From Woeseia sp. (lineage in GTDB: Bacteria; Pseudomonadota; Gammaproteobacteria; Steroidobacterales; Woeseiaceae): a DNA stretch of 64,000 bases. Position 1 is the first letter of the stretch. Every line of letters begins with the position of its first letter. The notes beneath the pieces are model-generated. The model worked only from the letters and a program-made list of their open reading frames with translations. It did not search any database and was not told the origin of the DNA. Location: the NCBI GenBank assembly GCA_021773015.1, contig JAJFKW010000001.1:558001-622000 (forward strand), in the 5' to 3' direction. The position numbers and the translations under genes are program-made. Of this stretch, positions 26,674 through 35,370 are shown piece after piece.

Positions 26674-26931
26674 CTACTTAGAACCGATCGGTGGCGGTTT
26701 ATCTACGCAACCGCCCACAACAGGACCATCAGGTTTCACCGATGGTTCCGGAATTTTGAGTTCGCGTGCAAGCTCTGGCGCATCCAGGTCCTCTGGCACG
26801 TTGATTTGCTTTCCAAGCGCAGCAGATTCATAAAACTTCGGTTCGTCACAAGTTTCGTTGCTGCCACACGCAGAAAGTAATAACACCGAAAACAATGTCG
26901 TAATCGTCGCGACAACTCTCATCAGACTCAT
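26674..26931 (-). CDS. Small lipoprotein downstream of dapA (BamC-N-terminus-like)
   Basis: The 85-residue protein has a lipoprotein signal ending LSACGS and a short acidic/proline tail with INVPEDLDAPELARELKIPEPS-type sequence. That tail recalls the unstructured N-terminus of BamC/NlpB, which follows dapA in enterobacteria. The large folded BamC domains are absent. It overlaps the dapA stop by 4 bases, so it is coupled to it. A role in the outer-membrane assembly complex is inference from position and the short similarity. Confidence 0.65.
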   Translation of the reverse strand: MSLMRVVATITTLFSVLLLSACGSNETCDEPKFYESAALGKQINVPEDLDAPELARELKIPEPSVKPDGPVVGGCVDKPPPIGSK

Positions 26932-27845
26932 GCTGCATCCTTCGTCGAAATTCCGGCAATCTCCAACGCGCTTAGCATTTGCGCGTGAAATTGCTCGCTG
27001 TAGTACGTCAGTGGCAGCCTAATTCCTGCACCAACCAGACCCATTTGCTGCAACGCCCATTTTACCGGGATTGGGTTGGATTCAGCGAATAGCGCGGTAT
27101 TCAATGCCTGTAGCGAATCGTCCAGCGCTTTCGCCCGCCCCACATCACCATCAGATGCAGCTCTGCAAAGTTCAGCCATCGAATGCGGCACTACATTACC
27201 GCTTACCGTCACAACGCCGTGGCCACCATTAGATATGAAGTCCAAAACCGTAAAATCGTCGCCGCTGAAAAACAGAAAGTCGTCATCGACCAGCTCTTGC
27301 TCAGCCTTTAAACGCTCAATGTCACCCGTTGCGTCCTTAATTGCGACGATATTTTCGTGTTTTGCCAGTCTAGCTAACGTCTCCGGCAAAATATCTGTCA
27401 CCGTGCGTCCTGGAACGTTGTACAGCATGATGTTCTTGCCTACGGCGTCCGCGATCGATTGAAAGTGTTGGTATATGCCCTCTTGAACGGGCTTATTGTA
27501 GTAAGGCGCAACCAACAGAAAGCCATCGATTCCGCAGTCTTGCACTTCCAACGACAGATCGATGGTTTGCTGGGTCGAGTTTGAGCCAGTGCCGGCAATC
27601 ACGGTCATTCGACCGTCTATATACTCGGTTGTCCGCGCAATGAGTTGCGCGTGCTCGCTTTTCGTGAGGGTCGCAGACTCGCCAGTAGTCCCGGCAACCA
27701 CAATACCGTCGGACCCCTGCTCCACATGGAAATCGATCAGCCGATGAACCGCTGGATAATCGATTTGGTTATTGCTGTCGAACGGCGTTGCAAGCGCTAC
27801 AAAACTACCTTTCCACACAGATTCAATCCTGAAAAAATGAGCCAA
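26928..27845 (-). CDS. dapA: 4-hydroxy-tetrahydrodipicolinate synthase
   Basis: The 305-residue protein (296 from GTG 27818, which has AGGA upstream and the usual family N-terminus) condenses pyruvate with aspartate semialdehyde in lysine/diaminopimelate synthesis. Visible signatures are GTTGESATL for the Thr-Thr relay, YNVPGRT with the catalytic Tyr, and VAIKDATGD with the Schiff-base Lys. GHGVVTVSGNV follows. It is the first gene of a two-gene operon with a lipoprotein and is divergent from gcvR, the arrangement seen in many gammaproteobacteria. Confidence 0.95.
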   Translation of the reverse strand: MAHFFRIESVWKGSFVALATPFDSNNQIDYPAVHRLIDFHVEQGSDGIVVAGTTGESATLTKSEHAQLIARTTEYIDGRMTVIAGTGSNSTQQTIDLSLEVQDCGIDGFLLVAPYYNKPVQEGIYQHFQSIADAVGKNIMLYNVPGRTVTDILPETLARLAKHENIVAIKDATGDIERLKAEQELVDDDFLFFSGDDFTVLDFISNGGHGVVTVSGNVVPHSMAELCRAASDGDVGRAKALDDSLQALNTALFAESNPIPVKWALQQMGLVGAGIRLPLTYYSEQFHAQMLSALEIAGISTKDAA

Positions 27846-28000
27846 GACGGCTATTGATGCCGCTTTATTAGCCCCAATAGTGTCGCCAGAAATAAGGCGG
27901 CGATGTTACTGTTGATATAGCTGACTGGCAAGGTGCGATAGCGGAATCGTGCACTGCTGGCCGTTGTTGCCAACCATCGAACGGACGTTCTGAGAACTAC

Positions 28001-28552
28001 ATGTCAATTAACTCAAATAAAATGCCACAACTTGTTGTTTTATCTATTGTTGGTACCGACCGATCGGGTGTCGTCAACGATATTAGCAAAGTCATCCTCG
28101 ACTGTGGCGGTAATATCGAGGAAAGCCGTATGACCGCGCTCGGCGCCGAATTCGCAATGCTACTGCTGGTCTCGGGGAATTGGGCCACCGTCGAAAAATT
28201 GGAAAAGGCGCTCAGCAAATTCTCAGCTGACAAACCCTTTAGCGTGACGATTCGCAAAACGGATGAGCGCAGTACCAAGAGCGAGTGCATGCCTTATGGC
28301 GTCGACGTTGTCAGTCTCGACCAGCCCGGCATTGTTTTCAAATTGGCGAACTTTTTTGCGTCACGCAATATAGAAATTGCCGACCTGTCGACGCGCCGTT
28401 ATGCCGCTGCACATACGGGCTCGCAAATGTTTGCGGTTCAGATGGCCGTCAACATACCTGCGGCTCAACCGTTAACGCAGATTCGTGAAGAATTCTTGGA
28501 ATTGTGCGATCAATTAAATCTCGACGCCATCATTGAGCCCATCAAGGCTTAG
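28001..28552 (+). CDS. gcvR: Glycine cleavage system transcriptional repressor (ACT-domain protein)
   Basis: The 183-residue protein holds two ACT domains. The first begins LVVLSIVGTDRSGVVNDISKVI and the second VDVVSLDQPGIVFKLANFF. GcvR binds glycine and antagonises GcvA at the glycine-cleavage operon. It lies divergent from dapA and 53 bases before bcp, the classical dapA/gcvR-bcp layout. No gcvA or gcvTHP is in the window, so the partner must be elsewhere. Confidence 0.9.
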   Translation: MSINSNKMPQLVVLSIVGTDRSGVVNDISKVILDCGGNIEESRMTALGAEFAMLLLVSGNWATVEKLEKALSKFSADKPFSVTIRKTDERSTKSECMPYGVDVVSLDQPGIVFKLANFFASRNIEIADLSTRRYAAAHTGSQMFAVQMAVNIPAAQPLTQIREEFLELCDQLNLDAIIEPIKA

Positions 28553-28605
28553 CGACGGCGCCCACCAACACCAAATCAGATTATCGAAAACTTAAGGAGA
28601 CTATC

Positions 28606-29073
28606 TTGCCAGCACCCAAGCTCAATCGTGTTGTCGCAGACTTCAAGTGCGCAGCGACCGGGGACCAGACCTTACAACTGAAAAGCCTGCGCGGCCAAAA
28701 AGTTATCTTGTATTTTTATCCTAAGGACGCAACACCTGGCTGCACCACTGAAGGACAGGATTTTCGCGATCTCTACAGCAAATTCAAGCGGCAAAAAGCG
28801 GTCGTCCTCGGCGTTTCACGCGACAGCATCGCATCCCATGAGAAATTCAAAGAAAAGCAGAAATTTCCATTCGATCTACTTTCTGACCCAGACGAGACTG
28901 TTTGTAAGAAATTCGATGTCATCAAAGAGAAGTCTCTTTACGGTAGAAAGTTCATGGGCATTGAGCGCAGCACCTTTCTAATCGATGAGGACGGCAAACT
29001 CCGCCAAGAATGGCGAAAAGTCAAAGTAAAGGGCCATGCGCAGGAGGTGCTCGACGCTGTCAAGAATTGTTAA
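28606..29073 (+). CDS. bcp: Thioredoxin-dependent peroxiredoxin Bcp
   Basis: The 155-residue enzyme begins with TTG 28606 behind AAGGAGA. It carries the peroxidatic ATPGCTTEGQDFRDL motif (first Cys about residue 46) and the fold segments VILYFYPKD and LGVSRDS. The usual second Cys of two-Cys Bcp enzymes (TxxC following) is not obvious, so it could be a one-Cys type. It reduces hydroperoxides with thioredoxin in the cytoplasm. It follows gcvR in the same operon. Confidence 0.93.
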   Translation: MPAPKLNRVVADFKCAATGDQTLQLKSLRGQKVILYFYPKDATPGCTTEGQDFRDLYSKFKRQKAVVLGVSRDSIASHEKFKEKQKFPFDLLSDPDETVCKKFDVIKEKSLYGRKFMGIERSTFLIDEDGKLRQEWRKVKVKGHAQEVLDAVKNC

Positions 29074-29226
29074 TCGACATTCTTCTTACCTTTCAGATGC
29101 TTATGTAAATAACCGTCAGCAATACGCAACAAAAATTTACAGCCCAATTTCAGCTCGCAAGGTATGATGGGGAACGAGTCAGATTCGCCAGAGTCGGAGT
29201 ATGCGGACATACGGTAACGCCATCCA

Positions 29227-30723
29227 TTGAATTTACGAATACGACAACTAGCCGTTTTTACCGCCGCCGCCTTCATTGGCGCCGCGACGTCGTCGCTCGC
29301 GGACAATAGTAACCTTCCGGATATCGGCAGCCCGGCGGATGCCGTGTTATCCAAAAACGAGGAATCAAGAATTGGCGCCTCGATAATGCGCCAGATTAAT
29401 GCCTCCGGCGCAGTGGTTGATGACCCACAAATTGCCGAATACGTGACCGATATTGGACATCGAATTTCTGCCCACGCGAATAATGGCGACCATCAATTTA
29501 CCTTTTTCGTGATCGATGACCCAAGCATCAACGCGTTTGCGCTCCCCGGCGGCTACATCGGAGTTCACACTGGGCTAATTGAGGCCACGCGCAGTGAGGA
29601 TGAGCTTGCGGGTGTTCTGGCGCACGAAGTCGCGCATGTCACCCAACGACACATAGCAAGGGCCGTAACCGCAAATCAACGACAGAGCATATTAAGTACA
29701 GCAATCATGCTTGGCGCACTGATCGGTGGTGCACTAGCAGGCGCAGACGCCGATGTATTACAGGGTACCGTCGCAACCGCCCAAGGTGTCTCCGCGCAAG
29801 CACGCATCAACTTCACGCGCTCAAACGAGCACGAAGCGGATCGAATTGGCATCATCACTCTCGCAGAATCCGGTTTTGACCCACGTGGAATGGCGTCATT
29901 TTTTGAAGTCATTGGCCGAACGAATACGCCATCTGAAGCTCGGATGCCAACGTTCCTAAGAACGCATCCGGTCAGCAGCACCCGCATTGCCGAGTCCCGT
30001 GCGCGGGCAAGAAACTATACTCAGGTTCGCACAGCGGACACCGTCAACTACGGCGTGGCGAGGGCCCGGCTTCGCGTCGCAAACTACGAGCAACCGGAAG
30101 ATGCGGTTGCGCATTTCGAGGATCAGCCAGCGGCGTTTCAAAGCGACGACTGGAGGTATGGGCTGGGCGTTGCCTATCTTCGCGACGACCAATACATAAA
30201 GGCATTGCGGATATTTGAAGAATTGGCCAATCGCGAAACCTCGGTCATTGCCTACCATATCGGCCTCGCCCGCGCGCAACTCGGCATGGAGCAAATTGAC
30301 GACGCGCGCAACACCTTTGAACGAGCACTGGAATTGTTTCCACGCAACGTGCCGCTGGTCGTTCGATTTGCGGAAACCCTACTGAGGCTTGGCGATCCGG
30401 AACGCGCGCATGCGCTGCTACTCGACCTATTCAACAACGTCGCGCCAACGCCCTCACAGGTTCAACTCATTGCCAGAGCGGCGGTTGACGCCGATGAATT
30501 GGCCGAAGCACACTATTATCAGGCCGAGTACAAATTCATGATCGGTGATCTTGTGGGCGGGATTACCGCGCTAAGACAGGCGCTTGCCATGCCGGATCTT
30601 AAGGAAATTCAACGTATTCGGTTCGAGGCGCGGATTGATTTCGTACGAGAGTTCATGAGCGAAGAACAACTGCGTCAACTTCAGCGTAGTCGCTCAATAG
30701 CCCAAACTGTTTCGACCAGATAG
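29227..30723 (+). CDS. bepA: BepA/YfgC-like M48 periplasmic metalloprotease with TPR domain
   Basis: The 498-residue protein starts at TTG 29227 and has a signal peptide (AVFTAAAFIGAATSSLA). The M48 zinc site HEVAHVTQRH lies near residue 135, with the further zinc-ligand region NEHEADRIG downstream. A C-terminal TPR domain covers residues about 300-480 (YIKALRIFEEL, ARNTFERALELFP). BepA degrades misassembled LptD/BamA substrates and aids outer-membrane assembly. It follows bcp, as in E. coli yfgC neighbourhoods, and precedes mlaA, so envelope functions cluster here. Confidence 0.92.
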   Translation: MNLRIRQLAVFTAAAFIGAATSSLADNSNLPDIGSPADAVLSKNEESRIGASIMRQINASGAVVDDPQIAEYVTDIGHRISAHANNGDHQFTFFVIDDPSINAFALPGGYIGVHTGLIEATRSEDELAGVLAHEVAHVTQRHIARAVTANQRQSILSTAIMLGALIGGALAGADADVLQGTVATAQGVSAQARINFTRSNEHEADRIGIITLAESGFDPRGMASFFEVIGRTNTPSEARMPTFLRTHPVSSTRIAESRARARNYTQVRTADTVNYGVARARLRVANYEQPEDAVAHFEDQPAAFQSDDWRYGLGVAYLRDDQYIKALRIFEELANRETSVIAYHIGLARAQLGMEQIDDARNTFERALELFPRNVPLVVRFAETLLRLGDPERAHALLLDLFNNVAPTPSQVQLIARAAVDADELAEAHYYQAEYKFMIGDLVGGITALRQALAMPDLKEIQRIRFEARIDFVREFMSEEQLRQLQRSRSIAQTVSTR

Positions 30724-30838
30724 GTCGGCCAACCAGCGATAATCCGGCAATAGTCCAACGATAGTCGATCGTCGCTACTTGGTAGCCGATCGTCCCAACA
30801 CAGTAGACGGCGCCCATCAATCGATTAGAATAACCCCT

Positions 30839-31618
30839 ATGAAATCACAAATCACCACAGCCGCAATCGTTGCGAGCCTGCTTGCTCTGTCGGCATGCTC
30901 AAGCATTCCCGCTGCGCCAAAAGATCAGCGCGCACCCGCAGACCCGTGGGAGCCTATGAATCGTCAGATTCACGGCTTCAATACGGGCTTCGACAGCGTC
31001 ACCCTGAAACCGATAGCTCAAGGCTACGAGTTTATTTTTCCGCAGTTCCTGCGCACCGGAATCGGCAACTTCTCAGATAATTTACGAACGCCGCTGAGCA
31101 TCATCAACAATTTTTTACAAGGTAAAGGTAATGCCGGCTTCAGCGAGACTGGGCGTCTGCTGGTGAACAGTACCGTGGGAATCGGCGGCCTCTTCGACGT
31201 TGCAGATGAAATGGGTATAGAGCAACATAAAGAAGACTTCGGCCAGACATTCGCAGTATGGGGAATGTCGGATGGTCCGTACGTTTCATTGCCATTCTTT
31301 GGACCCAGCACGCTGCGTGACGGATTCGCTATGCCACTCAATATTTTAGCCGATCCACTATTTTGGTATGACGTATCTTCGGTTCGCGACAAAATTGCAA
31401 TTACACGCTTGGTGGATCAACGGCAACGTCTGTTTAGTGCGGAAAAATTGCTGGCAGATTCGGCAGATCCTTACATTTCACTGCGTGAATCGTATTTGCA
31501 AAACAGACGCTTCGTTATTTTTGATGGTGATCCGCCGGTCGACGATGACTTCTATGAAGAATTCGACGAGGAAGAATTCGATGACGAAGAAGAGATTGCT
31601 GAAGAGCCAGCGCAGTAA
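30839..31618 (+). CDS. mlaA: Outer-membrane phospholipid-asymmetry lipoprotein MlaA (VacJ)
   Basis: The start at ATG 30839 (not the upstream frame extension at 30779) gives 259 residues with lipobox ALSAC. VacJ-family signatures are DPWEPMNRQIHGFN, LRTGIGNFSDNL, GFSETGRLLVNSTVGIGG and DFGQTFAVWGM followed by the PYVSLPFFGPS block. The C-terminus is very acidic (EEFDEEEFDDEEE). MlaA removes mislocalised phospholipids from the outer leaflet. It is convergent with the mlaFEDCB operon instead of being part of it. Confidence 0.95.
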   Translation: MKSQITTAAIVASLLALSACSSIPAAPKDQRAPADPWEPMNRQIHGFNTGFDSVTLKPIAQGYEFIFPQFLRTGIGNFSDNLRTPLSIINNFLQGKGNAGFSETGRLLVNSTVGIGGLFDVADEMGIEQHKEDFGQTFAVWGMSDGPYVSLPFFGPSTLRDGFAMPLNILADPLFWYDVSSVRDKIAITRLVDQRQRLFSAEKLLADSADPYISLRESYLQNRRFVIFDGDPPVDDDFYEEFDEEEFDDEEEIAEEPAQ

Positions 31619-31648
31619 ACTATCTACCGATCCCTACAATTCCTGCGT

Positions 31649-31981
31649 TTAATTTGGCGCCTCGATAAAACCGGCCCAACGTTCTCCGCGCCGCAATAGA
31701 TCGTCGACTTCGGTTGTTTTTGCAATCGCATCGATCTTTGCGGGTGTGCCTACAAAACGAATTTCCCGGACCGTGTGGTTTGCCCAGGTAATCCATTCAA
31801 GCATCAACGCCAAGCCGGCCGAGTCTGTGTCGGTTACGCCATTAAGATCCAGCTCGATTCGCGTGTGTTCTTCAAACATATTTTCGCTAACGCGCAATAT
31901 CTGGCCGGCCGTCTGAAATGTCATCTTACCGGATAGAGAAAATGTGCCTTCACCAAGATTTTTGAGGTCGAAGTCGCTCAT
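31649..31981 (-). CDS. mlaB: MlaB, STAS-domain subunit of the Mla ABC transporter
   Basis: About 110 residues start at ATG 31981, one base after the mlaC stop (TGAAATG); the longer frame to 31999 overlaps mlaC. The STAS fold shows ARIELDLNGVTDTDSAGLAL-like sequence (EHTRIELDLNGV, then DTDSAGLALMLEW). MlaB binds MlaF and stabilises the MlaFEDB complex in the inner membrane. It is the last gene of the operon. Confidence 0.88.
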   Translation of the reverse strand: MSDFDLKNLGEGTFSLSGKMTFQTAGQILRVSENMFEEHTRIELDLNGVTDTDSAGLALMLEWITWANHTVREIRFVGTPAKIDAIAKTTEVDDLLRRGERWAGFIEAPN

Positions 31982-31982
31982 T

Positions 31983-32585
31983 TCAGGCGTCGTCGCCAAT
32001 ATCCTTGTTTAGTCTGCCAATAACAGCATCAAGACTAGTGTTTTGAATTTCCGAGTTTAGCTCTGCACGAAAATTTCTGACGTAGGAAATACCTTCGATG
32101 GTGACATCGAACATCAACCATCCCGTGTCCCGCCTAACCAATCCATAATTAACGGGTACTTTAGTTCCATTATCGAGTGTAACGATCGTCTTGACCGTTG
32201 TACGTTTTTTGCTGTCGTCACCACGATACTTCAGTATCTTAATTTTGTTCTGGTCAAATTCGAGCACGCCGTCAGCATATTTTCGCAACAGACTTTGGTA
32301 GAAAGCATCGGTAAACGCTGTGCGTTGCTCCGCGGACGCTTTACGCCAATGTCGGCCGAGCACCAGCTGCGCCGCGTACTTTCTATCAAAGCGTGGCAGT
32401 AACAGATCATCGATCAACGTATATAACACCTGCCTATCGGCTGCCAACTCCTCTCCGCGATCAGCCAACGCCTGATCTAAGACAACCAGCGCCTCCTCAA
32501 CAACGGTATTTGGAGACTGCGCCCAAGCGCTGACAGACAACACAATCATGGCTGTCGATATTGCTAATTTCTTTAACGCACTCAC
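31983..32585 (-). CDS. mlaC: MlaC, periplasmic phospholipid shuttle protein
   Basis: The 200-residue protein has a signal peptide (LAISTAMIVLSVSAWA) and the MlaC/Ttg2D pattern FDRKYAAQLVLGRHWRKAS followed by FTDAFYQSLLRKYADG. The later DVTIEGISYVRNFRAEL segment is the usual C-terminal signature. MlaC carries phospholipid between MlaA and the MlaFEDB complex. It is between mlaD and mlaB. The start is a GTG. Confidence 0.93.
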   Translation of the reverse strand: MSALKKLAISTAMIVLSVSAWAQSPNTVVEEALVVLDQALADRGEELAADRQVLYTLIDDLLLPRFDRKYAAQLVLGRHWRKASAEQRTAFTDAFYQSLLRKYADGVLEFDQNKIKILKYRGDDSKKRTTVKTIVTLDNGTKVPVNYGLVRRDTGWLMFDVTIEGISYVRNFRAELNSEIQNTSLDAVIGRLNKDIGDDA

Positions 32586-32597
32586 TCAAATATTCCT

Positions 32598-33065
32598 TTA
32601 CTCACTATCGCTGCCACTGTTAAACAGATACTTGCTTATTAGATTCTCGATGACCAAAGCAGACTGCGTAAATTCGATTTCGCTGCCATTTTCCAGATAG
32701 AAATCCGATCCGCCGGCCTGGATACCAATGTACTGGCTTCCCAATAAACCGGCCGTCAATATGCTGGCATCCGAATCGTCTGGAATCTGGCCATACTGAC
32801 TGTCAATTTCAAATACGACAACTGCGTCTAGATTCTCGGGGTCGAACGCTACTGAACGTACTCGTCCAATTGTGACCCCCGACATTGCGACGGGTGCGCG
32901 GTTTTTCAAGCTACCGACATTCTCAAATCGCGCAGTAACTTCGAAAACGTCATCACCTGAAAACCCATCGGACCCTGTCGTTTGCGTCGTCAGAAAAAAC
33001 AGCGCCGCAAATCCGAAAAGTACGAATAATCCAGCGCCTAATTCAACCGAACGTGTTTGCTGCAT
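32598..33065 (-). CDS. mlaD: MlaD, MCE-domain subunit of the Mla transporter
   Basis: The 155-residue protein has an N-terminal transmembrane helix (LFVLFGFAALFFLTTQT). An MCE domain follows: VTARFENVGSLKNRAPVAMSGVTIGRV, then DASILTAGLLGSQYIGIQAGG. MlaD forms the hexameric lipid-binding ring at the periplasmic face. GAGGAACAGAA before ATG 33065 is a good RBS. Confidence 0.95.
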   Translation of the reverse strand: MQQTRSVELGAGLFVLFGFAALFFLTTQTTGSDGFSGDDVFEVTARFENVGSLKNRAPVAMSGVTIGRVRSVAFDPENLDAVVVFEIDSQYGQIPDDSDASILTAGLLGSQYIGIQAGGSDFYLENGSEIEFTQSALVIENLISKYLFNSGSDSE

Positions 33066-33103
33066 TTCTGTTCCTCAAATTCTAAAAGCAAATTTACTGC
33101 GAT

Positions 33104-33868
33104 CTACAGCATCGCCGCAGTGATCATAAAATCCAGTATCAACACAGCTATTGCCGTGATCACGACTGTACGCGTAGTTGCCTTACCAACACCCTCAGCC
33201 GTGGGAACGGCATTATACCCCTCCCACACAGCGAGCAAACTCGCGACGAAGCCAAATACGACGCTCTTCAATATGCCTTCATAGACATCTGGCAAGGTTA
33301 AAGTTGCCTGCATCTGTTGCCAAAAAGCGCCGGTATCGACACCCAGCAGGCCTACGGCCACTACGTGCGCGCCAAATAAACCGATGACGTTAAATATCGC
33401 GACTAAAAGCGGCATCGATATTACGCCGCCAAGAAATCGCGGCACCAACACCCGGCGCAGCGGATCAGTTGCCATCATTTCCATCGCGGAAAGCTGATCC
33501 GTGGCTTTCATCAAGCCTATCTCAGAAGACAACGCGGTACCGGCCCTGCCAGCGAATAATAAAGCGGTGATCACCGGCCCCAATTCCTTCAACAACGAAA
33601 ACGCCGCAAACGCGCCGACCGAATCCTCCGCATTGAACTTCGAGAGATTCGAGTAACCCTGCAAGCCCAATACACCACCGACAAAAAATGCCGAGACCAT
33701 AATGATGACCAACGACATGGCGCCAGCATTGAAAACTTGTTTGACGACAAGGCTGAAGCGACGAACGAATATCGACGGCGAGTTCGCAAGTATTCGCAAT
33801 GAAAATAACTGAAACGCACCTAACGTTCGCAGAAAACCAATGATGGTATAAAAAATATCACGAAACAC
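33104..33868 (-). CDS. mlaE: MlaE, permease subunit of the Mla phospholipid transporter
   Basis: The 254-residue protein has the multi-helix MlaE/YrbE layout with LGPVITALLFAGRAGTALSSEIG, the family's most conserved loop. Further signs are the VPRFLGGVISMPLL segment and the C-terminal FVASLLAVWEGYNA. It is the membrane core of the MlaFEDB ABC system. It starts 5 bases after the mlaF stop. Confidence 0.95.
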   Translation of the reverse strand: MFRDIFYTIIGFLRTLGAFQLFSLRILANSPSIFVRRFSLVVKQVFNAGAMSLVIIMVSAFFVGGVLGLQGYSNLSKFNAEDSVGAFAAFSLLKELGPVITALLFAGRAGTALSSEIGLMKATDQLSAMEMMATDPLRRVLVPRFLGGVISMPLLVAIFNVIGLFGAHVVAVGLLGVDTGAFWQQMQATLTLPDVYEGILKSVVFGFVASLLAVWEGYNAVPTAEGVGKATTRTVVITAIAVLILDFMITAAML

Positions 33869-33873
33869 GTTGC

Positions 33874-34689
33874 TTACTCGCTATCGCGTCCGAGCAGCTG
33901 CTCGGCATAGTCGGGGGCTGAAAAATGAAAGGCAACCGGCCCATCAGCCATACCGTGCATAAACTGCCGCACCAAATCAGAGGGGGTTTCGCTTAGTTCA
34001 TCCGGACTACCAGACGCTGCAACCTTGCCGTCAGATATCAGAAAACTCTGATCAGACACCGTCGCGATCTCTTGCACATCATGACTGACGAGGATGCTGG
34101 ATATGCCTAGCGCATCATTCATTTTCCTGACCAGGCGGACGATGACGCCCATCGAAATCGGATCAAGCCCGACGAACGGTTCGTCGTAGATCAGAATCTC
34201 CGGATCCATGACCATCGCTCTGGCCAGCGCTACGCGACGTGCCATACCGCCGGATAGTTCGGACGGCATCATATCCGCAGCACCTCTGAGGCCAACCGCA
34301 TGCAATTTGGTTAGCACGATGTGTCGAACCAGCCGGTTCGGCAGACGGGTGTGTTCGCGAAGCGGAAACGCGACGTTTTCGAACACGCTGAAGTCTGTCA
34401 GCAAAGCACCGTTTTGAAATAGCATGCCAAAGCGCCGCCGCATGCGAAACATCTCTTTTTGACTCAACATTGCGATGTCGATGCCATTGATTTTGATCGT
34501 ACCGCGATGCGGTCGAATTTGGCGCGTAATCAAGCGCAATAGGGTCGTCTTGCCCGTGCCACTTGGCCCCATTACCGCGGTTACCTTGCCGCGCGGTATA
34601 TCGATATTGAGCCCTTTGAATATTTGCCGCTGGCCGCGGGAATAATCCAGGTCACGAATTTCGATAACGTTGTCTGTCTGTTGGTCCAT
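33874..34689 (-). CDS. mlaF: MlaF, ATPase subunit of the Mla phospholipid transporter
   Basis: Starting at ATG 34689 (the frame runs open to 34764) gives 271 residues. Motifs: Walker A GPSGTGKTT, FQNGALLTDFSV Q-loop, signature ELSGGMARRVALARA, Walker B ILIYDEPFVGLDP, and the H-loop VSHDVQEI. The FVGLDP and MARRVALARA forms are typical of MlaF/Ttg2A. It is the first gene of mlaFEDCB. Confidence 0.95.
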   Translation of the reverse strand: MDQQTDNVIEIRDLDYSRGQRQIFKGLNIDIPRGKVTAVMGPSGTGKTTLLRLITRQIRPHRGTIKINGIDIAMLSQKEMFRMRRRFGMLFQNGALLTDFSVFENVAFPLREHTRLPNRLVRHIVLTKLHAVGLRGAADMMPSELSGGMARRVALARAMVMDPEILIYDEPFVGLDPISMGVIVRLVRKMNDALGISSILVSHDVQEIATVSDQSFLISDGKVAASGSPDELSETPSDLVRQFMHGMADGPVAFHFSAPDYAEQLLGRDSE

Positions 34690-34866
34690 GCAGGTGCTCA
34701 AAGCCGCAATCGGCGGCCATTCGGTTGATGTTGCGTGTAGTTGCTGGCCTGTGGCGGATCTCACTTATCCCGCCTGGCTTCCATTTTTGGGGGCTGGCGA
34801 CAGAATATCAAACTGCCAGTGGCATGCATATTTCATTGCAACAAACGGGTGCATCATAGATTAAAT

Positions 34867-34883
34867 AGGACTAAAATAGTCCT
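34867..34883. promoter_or_regulatory. IscR type-1-like operator (AGGACTA-AAA-TAGTCCT)
   Basis: The perfect 7-3-7 palindrome AGGACTAAAATAGTCCT contains GACTAAAATAGTC, which matches the core GACTRWWWYAGTC of the IscR type-1 [2Fe-2S]-dependent site. It lies 23 bases before the GTG of the Rrf2-type regulator and the sufBCDSUT operon, so it should mediate feedback repression of Fe-S biogenesis. Confidence 0.75.
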
Positions 34884-34905
34884 CTTTTATTTCGAGGAGC
34901 ACTCT

Positions 34906-35367
34906 GTGCTGAGAATCAGCAAATTGACCGACTACGGCACCGTCGTTCTGGCTCACCTCGCACATGACGACAGCAGTCTCGTTAGCGCCTCTGATGTCGC
35001 GGTAGCCACAAGCATCGCCCTACCGACGGTCAGCAAGCTGCTCAAGGCACTTGCACGGGCAGACCTCGTGCGTTCAACGCGTGGCGCCCAAGGCGGCTAC
35101 CAACTGTCTCGTGGTGCTAAGGAAATAAGTGCTGCGGCCGTCATCGATGCCCTCGAAGGACCTGTATCAATCACCGAATGCAGTTCTCACGACGGTCACT
35201 GTGACATTGAGTCTGTCTGCGCGGTCGGCGGCGCGTGGCAACGAATCAACATTGCCATTCGGCGCTCCCTCGAAGAAGTGAGCTTGGCGGATCTTCTGCA
35301 AGCGCAGCGCCTGCCATCTCGATTCGAGTTTGCGGGAACACCCATCAACATTGAAATGAAGAACTAA
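34906..35367 (+). CDS. SUF-system Rrf2-family Fe-S-responsive regulator
   Basis: GTG 34906 behind GAGGAG gives 153 residues; the frame extends upstream to 34741, but that part precedes the promoter. The N-terminal winged helix (LRISKLTDYGTVVLAHLA, LPTVSKLLKALARADLV, GAQGGYQLSR) is Rrf2-like. Three cysteines (TECSSHDGHCDIESVC) fit the cluster-binding loop seen in IscR, NsrR and SUF regulators. The operon of sufB to sufT follows 3 bases after the stop. It likely represses the operon when clusters are plentiful. Confidence 0.92.
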   Translation: MLRISKLTDYGTVVLAHLAHDDSSLVSASDVAVATSIALPTVSKLLKALARADLVRSTRGAQGGYQLSRGAKEISAAAVIDALEGPVSITECSSHDGHCDIESVCAVGGAWQRINIAIRRSLEEVSLADLLQAQRLPSRFEFAGTPINIEMKN

Positions 35368-35370
35368 TTC

